Origin: Schistocephalus solidus
Lineage: Eukaryota > Platyhelminthes > Cestoda > Diphyllobothriidea > Diphyllobothriidae
Direction: 5' to 3'
DNA: 64,000 nucleotides
Assembly: GCA_017591395.1 (NCBI GenBank)
Contig: WEDG01001078.1
Coordinates: forward strand, 284,299-348,298
How positions within the stretch are numbered: position 1 is the stretch's first letter; every line of letters begins with the position of its first letter. Made by a program: the position numbers and the translations under genes. Positions 1 through 14,233 of this stretch are shown one piece after another. The notes under the pieces are model-generated. The model ran no database searches, was not told where the DNA came from, and saw nothing but the letters and a program-made list of their open reading frames with translations.

Positions 1-2187
1 ATACGCCTTATTTTAAATCGTCTCTACTTTAGCATTCGCGATATTCATTTGCCAAAGGTTACACGGAAAATTTTTAAAAGGTAAGTCGGTGAAGAAAAAC
101 ATACTTCTTTAACTCGGTTGGATATAAACCTGTACTCAATATGTGAGACGAATTCGGAAACTGATACTACATTTTACTGAACCGATCTTAGAAAAAATAG
201 GAATAATATTTATTCAAACGTAAGCGAAGTTGGCCATTATTATAGGACGGAAGAGGAAAGTTAAATCACAATTCTTTATGCCATTTATTTTAAAAGGTGT
301 AGCTGCATGTAGTCGTTTGTTATTTTGATTCCGACGTTCAGTCATGGACTCTTGCAATAATTACAGTTGACATCTAAAGGAAGAATATGAAAGATTATTC
401 TGTCTGCTTTCGCTCCACATCAAGGATACCAATGCACTTTCTTTTCAACCGAAACATTACGAAATCAACGCAATAGGCGACCCAAGTCAAAAAACAAAGT
501 AAAATTCAGTGACTTATATACGACAGGTTAAATATGGATTTTATAGATGCGCCTTAATAAGGAAAAGGAAAGCGCCAACCTTACCCTTTCAATCGTGTTC
601 ACTGGGGTCTGCATTCATCTCCGGTTTAGTAGTGTCTCACGAAAGGTTGTTTATTGACGTGTGCGGCACGTGGACGTCTATGCGCGATATCATTCCTATT
701 TAACTTGACCCACATTTATACGGACCATTGACGTGAGCAAGACTAAGGCCGAATCAGCGCCATCATTTATAAGCACAGTATGGCTAATGCGTTTTGAATC
801 TTGTATGGCTTTCATAATAGTTGGCGTTTGGAAAGTTGCCATCTGGCATGATTATTCCGTCCTTCTTCTGTTAATGAAATATTGTTTAACCCTACTAACC
901 TAGCATCAAAGGCTGACCCAAATGAATAAACTGACTAGATTAAGGGATAGAGAAGCGTGTGATTCGGTTGCGTCATACACGCTTATCTATTTTTTTTTCG
1001 ATTTGTGTGGTCGCCTCTATCTCTCTTGCAAACATTTCTGCCGTAAAATATTTCAAAAGGAATCCACAATGAGAAATTAATGGAAAAAATAAACTCCATT
1101 TCGTAACAATATTTAATAACAGGAAATCGTAGGATTTTCAGGAAACAGACATGGTAAATTCATTTAAGACGAACATCGTGTTAAAACGAAGAGAAACTGG
1201 AATGGTTTTGAATACAAATAGTCACAATTAACGAAATATGCACAGATGCATAAACATAAATTCCAAAATTAAGGCACAAGAGTAAAAGGGAGAATTCACT
1301 TTATCCTGGTCTCACAGAGGAAACTAAACCATGTCGTTTAACAGGACTTACTAACATCCTGTTACCGAAAAATTGACAGAGAACCTAAGCAAAATTATGT
1401 TTCCAGAGTATGACGCTAGCATGTGTATCTAGCACTTCAAAAAAACGTTACTTAGGAATAGGTGCTTTTGAATATGCGGAACGAAACATGTAGTTATTCG
1501 TGTCCATAAATCTGAAGCAAGTACAACAAACACATATATGTACGCATTCTTGGTAATTAGCAGGCAGCAGTCGGACAAAAAACATCTTTCAACAAATTAA
1601 ATGTATGGACAGTTTCGTAAATAAAGCATAGCTATTTTTTTAACCGTAATCGGGCTGTCAAACCATAACTTACATAAAAATCAACTTTCCATTTATGCGT
1701 GGTAGCCATTGATACAAAATTTGTCAAGCCTATTTAATATAATGCAAAATTGTTAATTGCACTCTTTCCCATAATATGCCTTATATTATTTCCTGAATTT
1801 TGGCAAATCTTAGTTATGGTTGTCTGCATATTTTTCATTGCAACCTTGTCAGTTTTCACTTGAGTATCTGCATACGCTCCGTCCACGTTTACTTTAATCC
1901 ATATGCAGTTTTCACAGATGGCGTAGGTTATATTATCTCCTTAGTAAATAAAGTAAAATAACCATATACAATTGTTTTATTCGTCATACGATGCGTATTT
2001 TCTTGGATACCAAAAAAGTGTAAAATCAATTTTAGTAGTAATAGCATTTTGAATACTAAACAATGCTTTTCGTGTTTTCCGTAGAAAATCTCAACCATTT
2101 TTCCACTGAGAGATAATCTATAATGTAAAATACGTTCCTGTAGTGGATTATTGGAGGAAGTGAAAATAATCTTATGAGCTAAAAATG

Positions 2188-2189
<2 letters not shown>
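1..2189. other. AT-rich DNA, no gene recognised
   Basis: Both strands are dense in stop codons and no stretch resembles a known domain. An open frame of 64 codons at 509-703 has no recognisable motif and its length is expected by chance. I see no internal repeat. Confidence 0.6.

Positions 2190-2235
<46 letters not shown>
2190..2235. repeat. (TA)n microsatellite
   Basis: An uninterrupted run of about 23 TA dinucleotides. The tract creates an artificial open frame on the minus strand (repeating Tyr-Ile) that should not be read as a gene. I do not recognise a transposable element on either side, unlike the (TA)n tract near the right end of the window. Confidence 0.97.
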
Positions 2236-2237
<2 letters not shown>

Positions 2238-5200
2238 ACTAGTTTCTTGACCTGATCATTCAATGGTAACCTGCTGTCTCTTTGTAATCTAAGACCCTCT
2301 ACAGTATGATTATAATTGACAAACTTCCAATGACTATGCTCCAAGCAACCAAGGTGATTTGGATACGGTGAAGGTATAATGTATTTCAGCATTGCTTTTT
2401 TTCCAAAGTAAATTAACAGACAACTACTTTTAATTTTTTGATTATGCACACCTCTGGAAGTTTGACATTTAAAATTCTACAATTTGAATTTTAAAACGGT
2501 AATTGAGCCATATTTTGACGCTTGTTAAATTTTGCTTAACTTGAAATACCAGATATTATCAAAACTTGATCTTCTTGAATGGGAATACTGACTGCATTAC
2601 CGACTGACATCAAAGATGATTTTACACCATGTAGTTTATATTAAGCATACGTTTTGGTTATAAGTTGCAAAAATCTTTAAGATGATTTTGTCGGTAAAAA
2701 CGCTTAAATTAGCAATCTATTATAACTGCATAATGCAAGATGTCTTTATGATATTTGACAGACATTTGATTTTGACTAATAATCAAAAGAATGTTTATCA
2801 TAGGTTGTTTTTTTAGGGCAAAAATCTACGTGCTTCAGAATTATAAAGGAAACTAGCATTCTCTTAGGCTCAATGCCCAGATTTGGAGCTTTGGTCTTGT
2901 CAATTTAAATGGCCAACCGCGTTACATGGTCAGCATAACTTCACAGTTTTTTCGAAAATTGATTGCAGATGAGTTTGTTCAGATTTGTAGCATAATATGG
3001 TCATCAACAATTTATCACTTACAAGTATAGTCTGTTGGAATAAGCTAAAGATGTGAATATCATAACTACTTTCATTTGAAAAACAATATAATATTTTCAG
3101 TTGGAGCTATTTATCCCTGAGATAAATAAACTTTCGGTGTAATCCACTTTTTCATTTTTGCATGCAAAAGCGCAACTTCGAAGTTGTGTATTACTGGCAT
3201 AACTACTTATCTCTTTATTTGAGAAACCATTCGATTTCCAATATCTTCGGTTATTTGGTTAACTTTATAAGATAAGGCTCGAAACCGAAGAGAATAAGGA
3301 AAGATCGAATGTAATACTGACATCAAATTAGACTGTTAACCCGGGAAATTCAATAAAATTCACAGTCATGCAGAAACGATCAAGCAAACTGCACCTTTTC
3401 AGATAGTAAGAAATATGTGTGGGTATTTTGAAATTATTTTTAGAAAAATCAAAATGAATCTCGCCAGTCAGTAGAAACAGTCGTTTATGAGATTGCAGTT
3501 GCTCGAATTCTGGTGTCATTTACCAGCAGGGATATTAATAATACTATTAACCTATGACACTTAACAATGAACATTACTTTTGACGAAAGTTGACGTTAAT
3601 GTTTCATTTATATTTGCATCACTTTTAAAAAACCTCTTCTATGACTTCACTACTGTGTACTACCCATGCCGTATACGAGCGCATGCTTACGCTGGTGGTT
3701 TTAACTGGTAGTCTAGTTTATTTTTTCCTGATTTAAAGGCAGATTAAGTTTGAAATAAAATTAAATAAATCTACTCACCTCATCTGTTATCCTTGAATTC
3801 TGCTATTATAACTTGTTCAACTTTGGTAGGGTAGTAGGTTATATATTTATGACCCATCGCCACCTAGTAGGTCTCATTTTGTTCCAGGAAGCCAATGGAT
3901 TTGTGTCTGTGCATTCAAAACTTTGAGAAAATAGTTGTTATGAATTTGCCCATATATTTTCTTCCATAGCTACATCAGTCAAAGTTAGTTCAACTTCAAT
4001 TTTTGCTATACATGTGCACTGTGGCTCCTTTGCCAGATATCTAGATGGCAGTCTAATAAATACAACAATACTATTTAAATTAGAGTGTTTCTCAACTGAA
4101 TTAGCAATAATAAGGTTATATGTATCAAAAACGGCGCTTTGCTCATCAGAGCGAATTAACAAGAAGTAGAGCTTTTTTCCCTCCCTTCTTTGTATATATA
4201 TTATTGAAAGCATTGAAGGCATTTTTGAAGATAACTGATTGTGCTTAAAGTAGACGTTGTTACTTTTGTCTTCTTCATCAGAAGGAGAAGAAAGCGGATT
4301 TCACTTGAGTTCAACTAAAGAATTCTTAATAAAACACTCATCAGGAGGACGAATCCATACTGATTTTGACAGCTCGTGCATTCTGTGATCATTTGATTAG
4401 ATAAGGGAAAAAGGCAAAAAGTTTGGGGAAAAACCCAAAGGATCCGGTTTCTAGCCCCTTAGAGTGTTCAACTGTTGCCTGCATCCATGATTCTAATTTC
4501 TTGGCATAGCTCTGACAGTCAATCATCAGAGCAAGGTTTACCGTAAATAGCTTGGATAGAAAAGCCATGGGTGATTTATCAAATGAAAATTGGTCAACTT
4601 TTAAGCCATTTGCTATCATATTATTTAAATGTATCTGACTAAAACCAAAGACGAAAACAGAGAAGAAAGAATCACTGGGCGCGTAGAAATTCTAGTTTTA
4701 AAGCTTCTATTAAGTGATTGAAGTAGCAGCTCTGAATAACGTTAACTAGGAGGTAAACAGTATAAAACGAATAAGAAAAGCCTAGGCACCAGCAGATGAA
4801 TACAAATGGCTATTAATGCCAAATACAAAAGGACAAGTTTCATTAACACACGCAATCACTTCTATTTGATTTTTAATATATTCTTGGAAATCACAAAGAA
4901 CACTTATTACGGATCTTCCATTTATGCCTGACTTTGCGTAACGTTTTTGTTGCAGTTGGTAGGTCTGCTTTTCACTTTAAAATACAGTGTGCGACCAATA
5001 ACATGTAAATTGCAGACATTTTTGAAAATGTGCTGATCACTAGCAAATTTGGATTAATGAATAAAATATAACTTAAAATAAATAATGAACAACTTAAGGG
5101 GAATTTATAATGTAAAATAATTATCAAGGTAAAATTAATTTGTTTAGGAGTAACAAAATTTAAGATAGGAGGGTAAGTTTCATAACATCAACAGTCGTGG

Positions 5201-8200
5201 ACAAAGGGACGACTGCATTATTCAATGATAACAAAAGTTATCCACGCTGAAACTAGACTGAATAATAAGGCGCATGAAGAGCGATATTTGCAATGAGTCT
5301 TTTTGTGTAGATCACACTTAAATTAAATTCACATATAACTGAGGAATAGGGTAGAAAAGCTGCAGATAGCCACAACTTTGAATATATATTTCAACATGAC
5401 TTTATGCTTTCCCTGTTTGATGGAAGAGACCAAGGCGAAGATATTTATGCGTAAATATTCAGGAAGGGACTCACAGGAAAAACATTCTTCATTAGAGCAG
5501 GTTTTGGTAGGACAGTTAGTAACTCACACATTTAAATATAAATTTTATCTGTTATCATATATATATTATTTTTTGCATACTGAAAGACAAATTTTATAGT
5601 CCAATTTACCCCATGTTGTTTCTGATGTTGGAGTAAAGAGTGAATACTTTACGATTTTCCTGGATTTCAATGACTTTCACACAAGCGTTGATTTTGTATT
5701 ATGTTTTTACCAAAATTGTCAAAATAAAACGTCTTAACAGGTTTTTACTAAAAGATGGAAAATCTTGGACGTTTTTCCGAATGCAGATGATCCTTAAGGC
5801 CATATTTGTACACTAAAATATGCGTGAAGACTCGTGGTGGCCAAAGATGCAAGTCCATAGCACAATTCGGCTTTAAGCAATTAAAAAGCATTCTACAAAA
5901 CTTTACCTCCTTAACATGCACTCATTTGTTTTATTAGACATTAGAATATGTGAGCAGTTTTTGACTTCTTTGAAAATCGGTTAACTTTCTGCTGATAATG
6001 CACCAACGTTCTCTTGATTAATAGTGTAGAATAAAGCTTTTAGGTTAAGTTTTAAGGTTCCGTTCTAAGATGCTAAATGCATAATTGGGTGAACATATAA
6101 TTATAAATTAATGCATAAACATTGATCTTCTGCTTATGTGGTTTCTAAATTGTGTTCTGGCAGACGTTACATTAAAAAAAGGTAGGTAATCAGCTGTTTC
6201 AAATTTTAGGATGTTTTTGCGGACGTTGATCGGTGGTAAGGCATAACCGTATTCACAACGTTAAAAAACATTACTGATTACAGAGAAATGCCAGTAGGCT
6301 GTATTACTGCGCTTTGGGGTATACAATCACATAAATTTGATAATTTGACTCATGGAAATTGATAACACGTCCTGACGTTTTTAAAAAACCTGCCTGCTTG
6401 CACATTACTTCGTCTAATTTACAGGCAAACAAACCACTTGAAAAGAGTATCAAGTTTTGTGTGACATTCTCTCGTACGAGAAATCTGTGGGCATGTAGAT
6501 TTTGTCAAGGATAGTGATGAGCATGCATAATCACTTAAATTGAAGGAAATATAGATTTACGCTCTTCCTTTGTAACAGTTTGATTAATATAGTTTAAAAT
6601 TATTCTGTACATAAAAATGGAATTCTTTGGAATTCTTTATTTATAAACCATCGATGACTTTTAGTTCCTTCATCATGGTGGATATTATATGTTTCATATT
6701 GTTTATTTACATTTTTAAAAATAAAACAATGTAGAGGTTATTCATTTCATATTTTTCGTTTTCATAATGGACTAAAACTTTCCTTTTAAAAGACAAATCT
6801 CTTCAAACCTATCCCTTGGCTCTGAATAAGTACGATGTTTCTCCTACAAAATCGTCATTATTTTTAAGAATATATTATGAGGCCACTGAAACTAGAGATA
6901 TTTCTTTACAGTTATAGTTTTTATCGGTTATTAGCAGTTGAAGGCCAGAAATGAGATTCATTGATAGTATCAAAGTAAGACAGATTTTAATAGTTTTTGC
7001 TGGTCGTTGGTTTTTCACAGCCAGTTTTCCATACATGTTTATTGAACACGCATTGCTCTTGTAACTTTAGTTGTAAAAACATTTTTTTGGTGCTTGGAAA
7101 AGCAAAATGGAGGACTTTGAGAACTATATTTTCATCAAATGTGTGCGTTCTCTTCAAAATTGTTTACCTGTCACAATTGGAAGCTGACCACCGATTAACT
7201 TTATTGATTTTCCGAAAGAAAGTTAGAAATCCAAATTGAGAAATCCTTTCATTTCATGCTAATGATGTCAGCTATTTTAAGTCATAGTGCAATCTTTGCG
7301 AAACGTCGTCTTTGTATTCACTTGTGCTCCGTTCTCTTTTCTTTTAAAGACCTAGCATCGTACTTAAAAATTGCCGGTGACACAAAAAGCGCTCAAATGA
7401 ATCTCACATGCACAGGTATTTACAATAATAATGTGCAGTAATAATGTGTATCTAATAACAACGGTATATTACAGTTACGGTCCACGAGCACTGTTGTGCT
7501 TTTGCTTTACGGTCAGTGCTAAAAGTAATGAAACACCAGTTATTATGAAGCTATTCAGAAAAATACCTAACAGCTTAAAAACATTCAAAACTTAGAGATA
7601 GTAGCTTTCTGCCTTTCTCATGAGCGCCAATGTTTATTCTCCGCCTTAACTGTTTTCTCTCGAAACGACACATTATATCCCACTGAAGTTGAGGATCTTT
7701 TGGTTTTTTATTCCAATTCGGTTTAGCAATCACTCGTATAACGGGATATGAATATTTAGATAATTACTCATTGACGTTTACGATCACAGAACACTGATCG
7801 ATCTGGAACTGAAGACACTCCTTCACTTACGAAAGCGTTACGTCCGGAATAACCATTCATAACATAAGTTACAGTAAACCGTTATTCAACATCATTTTAC
7901 GTGGTTATAAAGTGAATTCAACTATGCATATATATGTCAGGAAAAGAATAATAAATGTTAACCTTCTCTTATCCCAGAAATTACTGGAGTCAAGTGAGCA
8001 CTCAAAAAATGAACATTATCTTAGTCAATGCCAAAAGTTATAACACGCATTCTGTGAGCAAACAAACAAATTTGCAGCATTCACTGTCTCCTACGTGCTC
8101 ATGTTCCTCTACACTAAGGTGGTAAAACATTTGGCTCCATACGGTAACGATCAGCATTTAAAAATATATATTCATAACAAATTGGCGTTCGCAAGAAAGA

Positions 8201-8347
8201 ATCTCTTTCATACTATTTTATTCTGACAAACGGGTCTTGCGTTTTCTTAAAAATCTACTAAATTTGGAGTGTGAGTATATAAAATTAGAATTTAGCCAAC
8301 AATTTGGACGGTATTATGTGAAGTGTTTTATTTTAATGCCAGTGCAT
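2236..8347. other. AT-rich intergenic DNA, no gene recognised
   Basis: About 6 kb with only short open frames. The longest (minus 3938-4222, 94 codons; minus 4389-4619, 76 codons; plus 6997-7239, 80 codons) have no domain, signal or splice context that I recognise. There may be very old repeats here that I could not pair with another copy in the window. Confidence 0.5.
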
Positions 8348-8453
8348 AAATTGTTGTTTTAGACAGTAGGAGAGAAGCCAGTAAAAATCTATTTATTCAA
8401 AAATTGTTGTTCTAGACAGTAGGAGAGAAGCCAGTAAAAATCTAGTTTATTCG
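8348..8453. repeat. 53-bp tandem duplication
   Basis: Two adjacent copies of a 53-bp unit (8348-8400 and 8401-8453) differ at only a few positions. The shared core contains GACAGTAGGAGAGAAGCCAG. The low divergence means the duplication is recent compared with the decayed elements elsewhere in the window. Confidence 0.95.
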
Positions 8454-10689
8454 TACTTCAGAGTTCAAATTTAGCTAAAAAGTTAATGTTTTCAAATTGC
8501 CCGTAAACTGGTGTTAACTAATCGTTACGTAAGTTAACAACACTCTTTCAAATAAAAAAGAATTTTGGTTGAAGAAAAAGGAAACAAATGTGTCCAAAAT
8601 TGACTCCAAATGATAGAAACAAACAAAATCGTTAGCAATACGTTGATTAAGAAAAGGAAAAAATAGGGCAGGCCTGCCCTATGACAAATATGATAATTTG
8701 AATAATATGCAAAAGGATTTTTAAGGCATAATTTTAAATAATAATTGAAGTACTACATTTCGCGTGCTGCGACAAAGAGGCAACTATAAATATGTACGAA
8801 ACTCATTCTACATGATATGTAGAAATAAGAGCAAACGGTCTTATTGTTTTTATGGTTGACGAGGATGAATAAATTGACTTATTTTCTGGACAAGGCCATG
8901 ACAGTTATGATAATATGAGGCATTATACCAATTAGCTGGTCAGGGATAATTTGATTTAATAATATCATATATCATCATATATGTCAAACTTTCTTTGTAT
9001 AAAGATAGGTTATCTTCTGCGATATCTGTGTGTGCTTGTTGGTAAAGTAGGTAATTAGCAAAGAGTCCTTGAGATGTTATGAAACGTTTTACAGTATTAA
9101 ATATTACTGATATAATGAAAAGCGAGAAAATAATGATAAAATGGTGAATAAATTAAAATGATATGATATGCTATGATAAAATGAGGGCCCATTACTTAGC
9201 CGAGATATTATGCATATTTACATGTTCGAAATGGAACACTTTTTCGAAGGAATTTTCTTATCTGATAAGTTCTCAGATCTCTTTTCCTGCAGATAAACAA
9301 TCTATGTCATATTAAAAGACTTACCTGAACTTATAAGACGGATGCTGAGGATCGTGGGTACTTATATAAGTCCAGGCTCATAATTTATATCCTTAAACAA
9401 AGCTTTTTTGTGTATGTTCGCAGATGAATGCTACCATTTTTCTTTTTTATCCAGTGTGAAACCTTAAACTTTTTTTTCGTTCATGCACTACGCTAGTAGC
9501 GACTGATAATTTGCTTTTCACATGTGACATTAAAATCCCCCTATTTAATGGTTCACCTTTTATTATTAGAAGTTTCATTAAAGATTTAAATAAAAATAGA
9601 CCGGGAATTTTGAATGTGGCAAACGTGTGGTCTTGGTTCTACCACAAAAATATAGTCTTATTCACAAAAAAGCTCAAAACAGCTTAGCAAACGGCCATTG
9701 CGCGATAATACCTCAAATACTTGCCTATGGCTGCAACGTAAAAGTTTGATCAAGAAACACGTTGCCCCATTGCATCGTAACTATGATGAGAAAATAAAAT
9801 TGACAAAAGAATCAAGCAAATTGTTTTCGCATGAGAATGAGTTAAAATGTGCTTATTTGCGGGTATTTGTAGACCAATGTTTTGAGGTTATAAAGGTGCC
9901 GTTCTGCTCTTTTGATTAATACGAATGCGTTATGTTGTAAATATGGGGGCATGTAAGAATATTCTGTCGTATTGTTTACGAGATCAACAAATTCGGGGTG
10001 AAGAAAAAGCTCAATGTTAACCAAAAATGTGGGGTTTCTTGTTAATTATTTAAATTAAAATATAGGTCCTCTCAAACTGCAGAATTTGTCTAATGTGTTG
10101 CGATAATAGACAAATGGGCCACGGCTTAAGTGCTGAAGTTTTCTTTCAATCTATAATTTTTACAATATAATCTAATGGAATGATTTAAGATTCGGCTAGG
10201 AACTGTGAAGCAGCACTGGACTAGGTACATTAAATCGTATTCTGCCTACAATTAAAAAACACCATAAAATTTCTAACCGAAAATATGATTACGAATAATT
10301 TCTCTATTTTCACCATTGAAAGGTCATGCAGTAACTGTAATAGGCTGTAAGGGTTCAATGTGCAAATTTAGAAAAAGCTTTTATTCTAAAAATTTTTTTT
10401 CAAAAAGTTGCGCCAGGTTTGAAAAAAACAGCATCCCAACACCGACAGCTTGATGAGGCCTAACTTGCTGCACTGTTCTCGAATAATTTAAGTGCTTAAT
10501 TTCCATCCTAACATCATTATATTTGAACGAATTTTGTTTATCAAAGATTTCTGGTTACTTATATTTTGATTAAACGCATGTCCTTCAAAAATGTTTTTGG
10601 AAAAGTTGAACTTGGATAAGAAGCTTCTTGATAGAAGTGATAATGCGAGTCCAAGGAAGTATTTTAGAAGAAGATGCTACTGCTTAGAA
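8454..10689. other. AT-rich DNA, no gene recognised
   Basis: A 73-codon plus-strand open frame (9698-9919) overlaps a 60-codon minus-strand one (9842-10024). Neither has a recognisable motif and neither recurs elsewhere in the window, so I leave both unannotated. Confidence 0.5.
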
Positions 10690-11720
10690 AAGAGCTATAT
10701 ACGCTTGAACTTTTGGATTCCAAATCAAACAAATCATCAAAGACAGTATCAGCTACGGTAATTCGTACACAGAGAGTTGCAGTATTTAAAGGATGCAGTT
10801 GCTATGCTACTGCATGCCTACGGCAATAAACGTGTCTTTCCTTTATCGATGATGACTGTGCTCTGGTGTGTTAACTGTTTGATTACCAGCATGTGGTTTG
10901 TTATTCGCTGAACCCTCATCACTCGTGTTGTAAGTTGGCGTGATTATTTTTCGATCATCCGGCTCACCAGCACTGGCACTGGAAAATGCGTTTACCTGCA
11001 CGTTCCCCGAATGGCCGATTTTTCTGGTGAAACTAAGTTTCTGCACCCAATATCTGTTCGGTCGGTCATTGTACTTCTTGCTAGACTGGCAGGCCAATAA
11101 ACTACGATTCAAGCAATTTTGCGGCTCACGTGATCATCACCTGTTGTTAGAATTTCACCTTCATCGAACTTGAATTCAGTGCCGGTTTTCGCCTAATGAG
11201 CTACGACTTGAGAATCGGCGCCATTTTGCCGTGCTTATTTCGCGTGTTCGGCAACTTGCGTCTAAAGCAGTCTTTCAGTTACTCCGATGTATTCACTTTG
11301 CCCACAACCGCACAAGATCCGGTCAACCAATCCAGCTGTTTCCTTCCATGACAGTTGGTCCTTTGGTTTGATTACCTGGAGCAGAATGGTGGCCTCCGGT
11401 CTATGCGGAACTCCGACTGCAAGAGTCGCGAGAAGGTGGCCTCCAAGGTGTTTGTGGCATATGGAATCACTGGCCAATATGATGGTTTAGATCGATTATG
11501 TCGGAAATCTAGTTTGAGTATGAAAGGGTTGACGAAGTTGCGTGGGAAGCCATTTTCTCTGAATAGCCCGTCGAAGATATTGCAGTTCGACAATCTTGAC
11601 TTCCGGTGCACTGCATTGCATTTCATAATACCAGCATAGCGTCCTTGCGTAACTGCGTTTGAGTCCGATTGGGTTATTGCTGTTGAAGACCATTACTTGC
11701 ATCGTATTTGCCAATTTGTC
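10690..11720 (-). pseudogene. Penelope-like element lineage A: RT thumb, GIY-YIG endonuclease, C-terminus and 3' UTR (relic)
   Basis: Read on the minus strand this is the 3' third of a Penelope-like retroelement. From right to left I see the end of the RT domain (NSNNPIGLKRSYART; RENGFPRNFVN; KPSYWPVIPY, near 11700-11430), then the GIY-YIG endonuclease start (ILCGCGQSEYIG, near 11300), then the typical C-terminal module (SKFDEGEIL...DDHVSRKIA, near 11150; KIGHSGNVQVNAF, near 11000). The pieces lie in different frames, so at least three frameshifts separate them. In intact elements this protein nicks the target and reverse transcribes the element RNA. The last open stretch ends at 10843 and a 3' UTR follows whose GATGAT...CCAAAAGTTC core is shared with the other lineage A tails. 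The N-terminal region and RT palm are missing, so the copy is 5'-truncated and dead. Confidence 0.88.
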
Positions 11721-13559
11721 TGAAAGATTTGGCCCTTAGGCCCTCTAATACTGTCTCTGATTAGGAGTTCAAGCTTAAACCCGATATGTTAGAAGACAAA
11801 AAAGCTCTTTTCCCAGCCATCACATTGACTTCTTCTGGAGCATTGGCAAAAAAAGACTACTGTTATGGTCACTTCTGCATTATTAGCCATGCTCCACTTA
11901 ACTTAACCAAACACAGGCTTGTATCACATATGCTTTAATCCAGCGTTCTGTGGCTACCAAGCGTTATTTAATCCAGCGTTTTTCTACTTTCGTTTTGTCC
12001 TTTAGGTTGTGATTAGGAATATAAACTAACTTTGAAGTGCCTTTACCGATTATTCTATGGAACATGCTCGGTTTGCTGTATTGTGCGGCTGGATCTCATT
12101 CTCTGCAGACAGTCACACACATATACTTTAAGAATAATTAAAGCGAGCCTATCAACAAGCATATGTTTGCTGTGGGTATTACTACATTGCATTTTCTTAT
12201 CCTGGTAAATTAATGCTTTAAAAAGATTTCATCCAAAATTTTAAAATACTATCAAACATTTTAGTTCTTCTGCGTGATTGTTTAACCTTGAAAATATACA
12301 AGTGTTCTACTATGGCAAATAAATGATTCAAATATGCACGAACCTTCAAAGCTTTGACAACGGGCATTGCCGCATTTTGTCGGGTGCTCCGTCATTTCAG
12401 TAAATAATAGGTAGGAGCCGAACACGTAAATGTACATCTGTTTATTAAAAGAAAAAACCTGGTTGATATTTCTTTAAAAATAACATGCAGTTCAAGGATG
12501 TTCAAATTGTACTCGCTATGATTTAGTTTGAGCTGATAATTTACCTCTCGCAGTTATAAATTATGAAAAATACAGTAGTCGCCTAACGAAAATCTCATAA
12601 GTTTATACGTTTTACATTTTGAACTGCAAATAGCGAACGAATGCCATAGCAATATATGCAAAGAGATTCTTATGATTTCATCTTTTTCACGTGAGGTGTG
12701 CCAATTTTCTTCAAAATCAGTCAGAAAATGTGAATTGTTTGCAAAGTTTTACAATTTAACTACATGTGTGTTTTAGTGCATAGGGATTGAAGTTGTTCAT
12801 TTTGGCCAATTTAAAGCCCTGTAATGAATACGGAAAATAATGTCAAGGTTATTTGCTTACTTTTTTATTCTGCAGTGTGGAAGGATCTTTATTGGCATGA
12901 AATATAGTTCAGCTTAGAAGCATCTTAGAGGCCTACATTTTGGGCTGCATACGACCACAAGCTAACTGATCTTAGTCTGTAAAAATGTCATCACAAGTAA
13001 AAATATTAACTTAAATAGATACCGCTGCGTAACGTTTTATTTTATGTGTGCTCATAAAACCATTGTCTGTGAACGTGTGAATCTGATGGAAGGATTAAAC
13101 ATATTTTTGTTATTTGATTATTTTAACCTATTAAAACACGAGTGTCAATGGTCGTAGGATGACTTCATAGACTTATAAAATGCCCTCATGTTTTGGTTGA
13201 TTTGGCAACCAATGTCTACGCTTAGATTTGACAAACCAATTACCTAATACAAAAACCATATTTTGCACATTTTATGAAAATTTGCTCACTGTGTTGATAC
13301 TTTTTCATTGAAGAGCTTGTTTTTATACCTACAAAATAGTAATAAATTCAGGTGATTCCACCTTAAAATTGGCATAATTGTGAACATTTCGGGACGCTTT
13401 TGTTTTCTATTTAAATTCAGAGTAAGTCCGGTGGATTCTGACCACCAACAAAAGAGCATTTTATCTTATTTAGTCGGTCCTTTAATTGGCTATGTTAACT
13501 CAAATGCACAGTAACCAATAAAATCAATTTGACGAAAGACCAATCTGAAAAATCTAATA
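11721..13559. other. AT-rich DNA, no gene recognised
   Basis: No open frame of note on either strand. The stretch lies between the lineage A relic and the GC-rich RTE island; the composition change begins near 13560. Confidence 0.5.
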
Positions 13560-14233
13560 AAAGAGACCCAAATAAAAACATCTACACCGATACTCCTGTG
13601 TGTGGTCCTTGTTGTACCAGGTTATCAGGCGTGTAGTGGTACTAGTTAGGGGAACCACCACAAAGAGAGCATTTGATAGCTCCATTTCTCTCGTACAGGT
13701 TGTGAGTGCTCCTGTGGCCGCCTCTAACTGGTACCCAACTCTCATCTGTGGCTCCTCGAAGTAGGGTTTTTCCCAGTGGCCACACCCTGGGCAACCGTCA
13801 CGACCGGCGGGCTAAACTAGGTGAGGGTCTCCGGTGTTGTATGTGACCACACCCAGTATGTCTGACTCCTCAACTTCCGACCTCCTTCCTCTCAAAAAAA
13901 ATTATACGGTAGAGGCAACAGCAATTCCGTAGGCGGTCCAGGCTTACTCGGGTCATTCTCCCACTAAAACAAATCCGTGACCCATAGTGGAGTTCGGCAG
14001 CCGTCTGGGATGTCCGAGCAGTCCTATTTAGGGACAGCACTGCTTGCCTCCTCGCGGAGGAAAGGGTTAGTAAAGGTCCCCTAAAAATATAGTGGTTATC
14101 ACGTCTTCTGCAGCCGGCCGTGGCTCGCAGATAATAAAATACGTGGTCGTAAAACTCAAACAAACAATAATACCCCCCGTCTCATTACCCCTCGCCATAC
14201 CCTCCAGGCTGCTCGGGTGAGTCACCTCAAACT
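13560..14233 (+). other. GC-richer leader upstream of the RTE-type LINE
   Basis: Base composition rises sharply compared with the flanking AT-rich DNA and stays high to about 17.5 kb, so this segment probably belongs to the RTE-type element as its 5' untranslated or ORF1-like part. I find no domain in it. The exact 5' end and any target-site duplication could not be fixed by eye. Confidence 0.45.

Noticed and set aside
1928..2449. 173-codon minus-strand open frame
   Set aside because: Its length comes from the (TA)n tract translated as repeating Tyr-Ile; the flanking residues have no recognisable domain.
3938..4619. Two neighbouring minus-strand frames (94 and 76 codons) that could be exons of a host gene
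   Set aside because: No domain, no convincing donor or acceptor pair and no further coding blocks around them. They remain possible but unsupported.
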